NCBI GenBank assembly: GCA_000635495.1
Contig: JFLW01000001.1
Span: 248,001-312,000, forward strand
From: Prochlorococcus sp. scB243_495K23
GTDB taxonomy: Bacteria > Cyanobacteriota > Cyanobacteriia > PCC-6307 > Cyanobiaceae
Direction: 5' to 3'
Length of the DNA stretch: 64,000 nt
Part shown: piece by piece, positions 60,624 through 64,000 of the stretch
Layout: each line of letters starts with the position of its first letter
Numbering within the stretch: the stretch's first letter is position 1
Made by a program: the position numbers and the translations under genes
Notes under the pieces: model-generated
Seen by the model: the letters and a program-made list of their open reading frames with translations, nothing else
What the model was told of the DNA's origin: nothing
Databases searched by the model: none

Positions 60624-62015
60624 TTAAACCTGAAAAATAAACTTTAAAAATTTCTTTACTCTTTCATAGGGGGGATACCGCAGATTTGAATCAAATAAAA
60701 AACCTTTAAAAGTAATAGATTTTTGATTTGAAAAATTTCGAAAACCTTCTTCTCCATGAAATTTACCAATACCACTTTGCCCAACGCCTCCAAAGGGTAA
60801 ATTTGGAATAAGGACTGGCAACATCACATCATTTATACAAATTGTTCCAGAGCTGGTTACTTTTGAAATATGATTATGGATTTTTTTATTGCCTCCAAAT
60901 AAGTAGATTGCTAAGGGTTTTGATGTTTGACTAATCTGTTTTAAAGCTGATTCTTTATCATTAATTCCAACTACAGGAAGTAGTGAACTGAATAATTCTT
61001 TCTGCAAAATATCTGTTTCATTTAATTTAGTTCTCAAAATTGTAGGAGATATTTTCAACTTTTTTTTACTAAAAGTCCCCCCAAATAAAATTCTTTTTTC
61101 TTTTTCATATTGTTTGAGAATTTCTACAGTTGATGTAAATTGTTTTTTCTCCAATTTTGATAGGTTTTCGGAAATAATTGGATTATCTCCGTAAAAACTT
61201 ACTATGTACTTTTTTAATTTTTCTATAAAAATATTTTCAATTTCTTTATCTACAAAGATATGATTCGGAGCCATGCAGGATTGACCAGAATTAAAAAATT
61301 TACCCCAAACAATTCTTTTTGCAGCCACTTCTAAATTTGCATTCTTGAAAACAATTACAGGATTTGTTCCGCTTAACTCAAGAGTTAATGGAGTTAAGTT
61401 TTTTGAAGCTAATTTCATTATAGATTTTCCAGTTTCAGTACTTCCTGTAAAAAAAATGTGGTCAAAATTTTGTTCAATTAATTTTATGGATTGTTTATTA
61501 TCACCCTCTACTGTCATTAGGACATCTTTACGGAAATATTTGGAAGTAAGCTTTTTAATAAGTTTTGAGGTCGCAGGACATTTCTCTGATGGTTTTATAA
61601 CTGCAGTATTTCCTGCTGAGAAAATATTTACCAATGGCTTTAAAATATAAAGTAATGGATAATTATAAGGACCAAGAATTAAGACACACCCAAGAGGTTC
61701 ATAAATAACTTTGGAGGATGATGGAAATAGATAAAAAGGGGTATCAATTTTTTTTGGTCGCATCCAAGAATTGAGTTTCTTTTTTATAAGTGAAATTTCT
61801 TCTTTTACTAAAAGTATTTCTGAAAGCCCTTCAATTTCAGATTTACCGAGATCAACAAAAAGTGATTTAATTATCTCTTTTTTATTTTCATCCAAAAGTT
61901 TAGAAACTATATTGATATGATGGATCCGCCATTTTATATCTTCAGTTTTACCAGTGAGAACTGTATTTTTTAATTTATAGAAGTCTTCTAAATGAAATTT
62001 ATCAGAAATTTTCAT
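60624..62015 (-). CDS. Aldehyde dehydrogenase, class 3-like
   Basis: This 463-aa protein is a NAD(P)-dependent aldehyde dehydrogenase of the short class 3/fatty aldehyde type. The catalytic Glu is in LTLELSGTNPVIVF near residues 209-222 and the nucleophile Cys in KFFNSGQSCMAPNHIFV near 240-256. LGPYNYPLLYILKPLVNI and FFTGSTETGKSIMKLA mark the cofactor site. The C-terminus LPFGGVGQSGIGKFHGEEGF is typical. Fatty aldehyde oxidation is a plausible role. It is divergent from the GNAT gene. Confidence 0.92.
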   Translation of the reverse strand: MKISDKFHLEDFYKLKNTVLTGKTEDIKWRIHHINIVSKLLDENKKEIIKSLFVDLGKSEIEGLSEILLVKEEISLIKKKLNSWMRPKKIDTPFYLFPSSSKVIYEPLGCVLILGPYNYPLLYILKPLVNIFSAGNTAVIKPSEKCPATSKLIKKLTSKYFRKDVLMTVEGDNKQSIKLIEQNFDHIFFTGSTETGKSIMKLASKNLTPLTLELSGTNPVIVFKNANLEVAAKRIVWGKFFNSGQSCMAPNHIFVDKEIENIFIEKLKKYIVSFYGDNPIISENLSKLEKKQFTSTVEILKQYEKEKRILFGGTFSKKKLKISPTILRTKLNETDILQKELFSSLLPVVGINDKESALKQISQTSKPLAIYLFGGNKKIHNHISKVTSSGTICINDVMLPVLIPNLPFGGVGQSGIGKFHGEEGFRNFSNQKSITFKGFLFDSNLRYPPYERVKKFLKFIFQV

Positions 62016-62171
62016 TTTTTACCTTTGAATAGTATTAAATATATCAGAGGATAAATTGTAAATAACTAAGGTTTTTAGGCAGTTCAATCAAAGTGAATGA
62101 TTTATGAGAAATAATCAAATTTATTAATATTGCTATTAAAAATTCAAATTTTTCTTGGTTAGTATATTTCT

Positions 62172-63062
62172 ATGAGGGAAAATTTTTCAATTAGATTGAT
62201 ATCTATAAATGAAATACCAGAAGTCACAAACTGGGCAAGGTTAGAAGGATTTTCTCCTGGAATGGATGATTTATCAATTTATAGAAATACAGATAAACAA
62301 GGAGTATGGGTAGCTTGTCTAGACAATAATCCTATAGGCTCTATTGCGTGTATAAAATATAATTCTTCTTATAGTTTTATAGGTTTATTTATCGTTAAAA
62401 AAGAATTCCGGAATAATGGATATGGAGTGAGATTATGGAAACATGCCCTCGAATATTTGAAAAATGTTGATTGTATTGGTCTTGAGGCTGCCCCAGATAG
62501 ATTAAATGATTACGCAAAGTGGGGGTTTAGAAAATCTTCCATTACAAATCGATGGAAATTAAATGGTTCTCAAGATTTGCCATTGAGAAATTTCTATAAA
62601 GATCAATTTCATTCTTTTAAAGTTGTCCCGGGTAATAAAATTTCTTCTGAAGCAGTCTTAATTTATGATGATCAAAGAGAACCTAGTCCCAGACCACATT
62701 TTCTAAATGACTGGTTGAAAAATTCTCATGGTAATGTCAGTGCAATTGTCGATAATAATGGGATGTGCCATGGTTTTGGCAGGATAAGACCTTGTGTATT
62801 GGAGGATAATGAGCAGGGCTGGAGAATTGGCCCACTTTTAGCGGATACTCCACCACTTGCTGAATTATTAATAAGGGAGTTAGTTGGTGATTTAGATTCT
62901 CAAATCTTATTGGATTGCTCTAATCTGAACCCTTATGCAAATTATCTTTTATCAAGTTTGGGATTTGAGGAAATATCAAAAACTTACAGAATGTATAAAG
63001 GTATTCAACCTCCCTGCCCTATGAATCAAGTATATGGACTTGCCTGCTTGGAACTGGGATGA
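62172..63062 (+). CDS. GNAT-family acetyltransferase, two-domain
   Basis: This 296-aa protein has an N-terminal GNAT domain: GSIACIKYNSSYSFIGLFIVKKEFRNNGYGVRLW near residues 56-89, of which EFRNNGYGVRLW is the acetyl-CoA loop (R/Q-x-x-G-x-G/A). The C-terminal half (about 130-290) has the second domain seen in YitH-like proteins, with GFGRIRPCVLEDNEQGWRIGPL near 200-221 and a final GLACLELG. Substrates are unknown; proteins of this layout occur widely in bacteria. The ATG is at 62172. It is divergent from the aldehyde dehydrogenase gene. Confidence 0.85.
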   Translation: MRENFSIRLISINEIPEVTNWARLEGFSPGMDDLSIYRNTDKQGVWVACLDNNPIGSIACIKYNSSYSFIGLFIVKKEFRNNGYGVRLWKHALEYLKNVDCIGLEAAPDRLNDYAKWGFRKSSITNRWKLNGSQDLPLRNFYKDQFHSFKVVPGNKISSEAVLIYDDQREPSPRPHFLNDWLKNSHGNVSAIVDNNGMCHGFGRIRPCVLEDNEQGWRIGPLLADTPPLAELLIRELVGDLDSQILLDCSNLNPYANYLLSSLGFEEISKTYRMYKGIQPPCPMNQVYGLACLELG

Positions 63063-63127
63063 TTCCCTTTAAAACGTTGATGCCCCTTTTGTTTCTGTAA
63101 TACTGAAAGAAGTTTATTCGATTAAGA

Positions 63128-63376
63128 TTAAATTCCAGAAGGTTTCAAAATTTTTTCTACAATATCGGCGTTGATTATAGTGATCTCTCCATTGTCAATA
63201 TTGGCAACTTGAAACAAGGTCCATGAATTTGGATTTCTAGCTCCTCCAATACAGTCGATAACTTGACCGACCCAATAATTTTCATTCTTTTCCTTAGTAT
63301 TTTCGCAATTTTCTTTTTTAATTGCGACATAATCACCAGGCCTAACGAAAAGAAACTCAGGAGTTGCTGAGCTCAC
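63128..63376 (-). CDS. Small conserved cyanobacterial protein, DUF3104-like
   Basis: This 82-aa protein starts with GTG at 63374-63376. It has FVRPGDYVAIKKE near residues 10-22, then NYWVGQVIDCIGGARNPN near 33-50 and LFQVANIDNGEITIINAD near 55-72. The layout suggests a small beta-rich fold like that annotated as DUF3104 in picocyanobacteria; I give this from memory of the family pattern. Function is unknown. It is divergent from a 30-aa membrane peptide ORF. Confidence 0.65.
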   Translation of the reverse strand: MSSATPEFLFVRPGDYVAIKKENCENTKEKNENYWVGQVIDCIGGARNPNSWTLFQVANIDNGEITIINADIVEKILKPSGI

Positions 63377-63473
63377 AATAAATAACTAATAGTATATACG
63401 TACTATAGTGAGTTATTAGTTTTGTTGCTGAACTTTGAATTATTTAGCAAACTAGGGGTAATTCAAAAATAAA

Positions 63474-63566
63474 ATGGAATCAACTGAAATTGCTATATTT
63501 TCAACATTATTGGGGTTAATTTTAGCTTTAACTGACGCTTATATAGAACGAAATATTCCTGGATAA
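63474..63566 (+). CDS. 30-aa single-helix membrane peptide
   Basis: This ORF encodes MESTEIAIFSTLLGLILALT followed by DAYIERNIPG. One hydrophobic helix covers residues about 6-21, with an acidic start and a polar end, like the small subunits of thylakoid complexes. I do not recognise it as a named photosystem, b6f or NDH subunit. It is short enough that chance cannot be excluded, but the composition and a start shortly after an A-rich stretch make it plausible. Confidence 0.4.
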   Translation: MESTEIAIFSTLLGLILALTDAYIERNIPG

Positions 63567-63587
63567 TAAATACTTCTAATTCATTTC

Positions 63588-63743
63588 TTAAATTAAATAA
63601 GATTTAAGCTGGTCTAATATGTCGGCACGGCTGGAAACTAGTTTTGTAAAAACTAAATAAATCAACCCTCCCATTGCGAGCCTTCCGTTAATTTTCTCTA
63701 ACTGCTTAAGTTTTCTCAACAAATTAATCTTGTGGTTAAACAA
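63588..63743 (-). CDS. High-light-inducible (Hli)-type small protein
   Basis: On the minus strand an open frame ends at 63588 and encodes LEKINGRLAMGGLIYLVFTK, followed by LVSSRADILDQLKSYLI. ExxNGRxAMxG is the chlorophyll-binding motif of Hli/ELIP/LHC proteins, which protect photosystems from excess light. No ATG lies in frame; I take TTG at 63741-63743, which gives 51 aa. The same frame contains, 90 bases upstream, the stop of a 45-aa poly-glutamine ORF, with several stops between. It may be a real short Hli or the degraded end of a longer gene. Confidence 0.6.
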   Translation of the reverse strand: MFNHKINLLRKLKQLEKINGRLAMGGLIYLVFTKLVSSRADILDQLKSYLI

Positions 63744-63833
63744 AATTTAAAGGGTACAGAAAATAAAAAAGTATTGATTACTTCAAAATTAAAAAAAAAT
63801 TTATATAAATATAATTTCAAACACGAATTAAAT

Positions 63834-63971
63834 TTAAAGCCAAGCTTCTTTCATTTCAAGATAAAGTCTCTCGCTCTCAGCAGAGTTAATTTTACTGTCC
63901 GAATAGGATTGTTGCTGTTGCTGTTGCTGCTGCTGAGTTGAGTTAGTATTAGGATTTTGGGCTTCGCTCAT
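63834..63971 (-). CDS. 45-aa ORF with a nine-glutamine tract
   Basis: This ORF starts at ATG 63969-63971 (MSEAQNPNTNST), then nine Gln codons (63909-63935), then SYSDSKINSAESERLYLEMK and EAWL before a stop. The SAESERLYLEMKEAW end looks like a helix and resembles starts of cyanobacterial small proteins. Nothing in it is recognised. It lies in the same frame as, and upstream of, the Hli-motif ORF. The plus-strand frame over it, rich in leucine, is its shadow. Confidence 0.5.
   Translation of the reverse strand: MSEAQNPNTNSTQQQQQQQQQSYSDSKINSAESERLYLEMKEAWL
63909..63935. repeat. CAG/CAA triplet tract
   Basis: Nine consecutive CAG or CAA codons on the minus strand (CTG/TTG on plus), mixed rather than uniform. 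Such a tract is unusual in this tightly packed genome and may vary in length. Confidence 0.7.
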
Positions 63972-64000
63972 TAGAGGGGCTGAATATTTGTGTTTATTCT

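Noticed and set aside
63732..63941. Plus-strand frame ending in a run of leucines
   Set aside because: The leucine run is the antisense reading of the CAG/CAA tract, and the frame has no family sequence. The minus-strand ORF is the better choice.

Overview
The window looks like a contiguous piece of chromosome from a high-light-adapted Prochlorococcus. The evidence is as follows. Protein-coding DNA is strongly AT-rich and packed with gaps of a few bases, while the rRNA genes are visibly richer in GC. The photosynthesis genes are cyanobacterial: psbK, psbT, psbB, psbM, psbEFLJ, petBD, psaE, ndhCKJ and chlD. The phycobiliprotein equipment here is a single degenerate phycoerythrin beta chain with one CpeS-type lyase, as known from high-light strains such as MED4. 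I cannot name the strain from sequence alone. I saw no insertion sequence, prophage, CRISPR array or integrase.

Layout. 1-5.0 kb: the end of a sensor kinase, cobS, tgt, psbK, a Gfo/Idh/MocA oxidoreductase, a CorC-type membrane protein and tRNA-Met. 5.1-19.8 kb: mostly metabolism and repair (pyrE, ygfZ, a RecB-like/RNase H-like protein, a phosphohexomutase, rdgB, a carotenoid oxygenase, hisB, fabI, a thioredoxin-like protein, a DegT aminotransferase, photolyase, a NUDIX hydrolase, folK, chlD). 19.8-33.8 kb: a lipid-transport MCE/ABC pair, a YvcK-like protein, the ndhCKJ operon diverging from rubA-ycf48-psbEFLJ, then mtnP, a SelD-oxidoreductase fusion, a CCA-type nucleotidyltransferase and a UvrD/PcrA helicase. 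34-46 kb: cpeB/cpeS with a small unknown ORF, a TVP38 protein, a sugar kinase, metK, rpsA, nrdR, psbTB, a ferredoxin, psbM, prmC and tsaC. 45.7-52.9 kb: minCDE, an HD phosphohydrolase, ctpA, petBD and a GH100 invertase. 53.5-58.6 kb: a complete rRNA operon (16S, tRNA-Ile, tRNA-Ala, 23S, 5S). 58.6-64 kb: mutM, psaE, a LysM protein, an aldehyde dehydrogenase, a GNAT protein and several very small ORFs, one with a high-light-inducible (Hli) chlorophyll-binding motif.

How the genes work together. Much of the window serves assembly and repair of the thylakoid electron-transport chain. RubA and Ycf48 precede the cytochrome b559 operon. CtpA (the D1 C-terminal protease family) is divergent from petBD. 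NdhCKJ form the core of NDH-1, ChlD supplies chlorophyll synthesis, and PsaE docks ferredoxin at PSI. Signs of genome streamlining are strong: convergent genes overlap in their 3' ends at five places, the psbEFLJ terminator lies inside the mtnP coding region, and many starts are TTG or GTG.

I did not find a clearly new multi-gene system. The most interesting candidates are the relic phycoerythrin module with its 59-aa companion, the RecB-like protein whose nuclease acids look lost while its RNase H-like site is kept, the Hli-motif ORF lying in frame with a poly-glutamine mini-gene at the right edge, and operator-like inverted repeats before psbE, rubA and rpsA.
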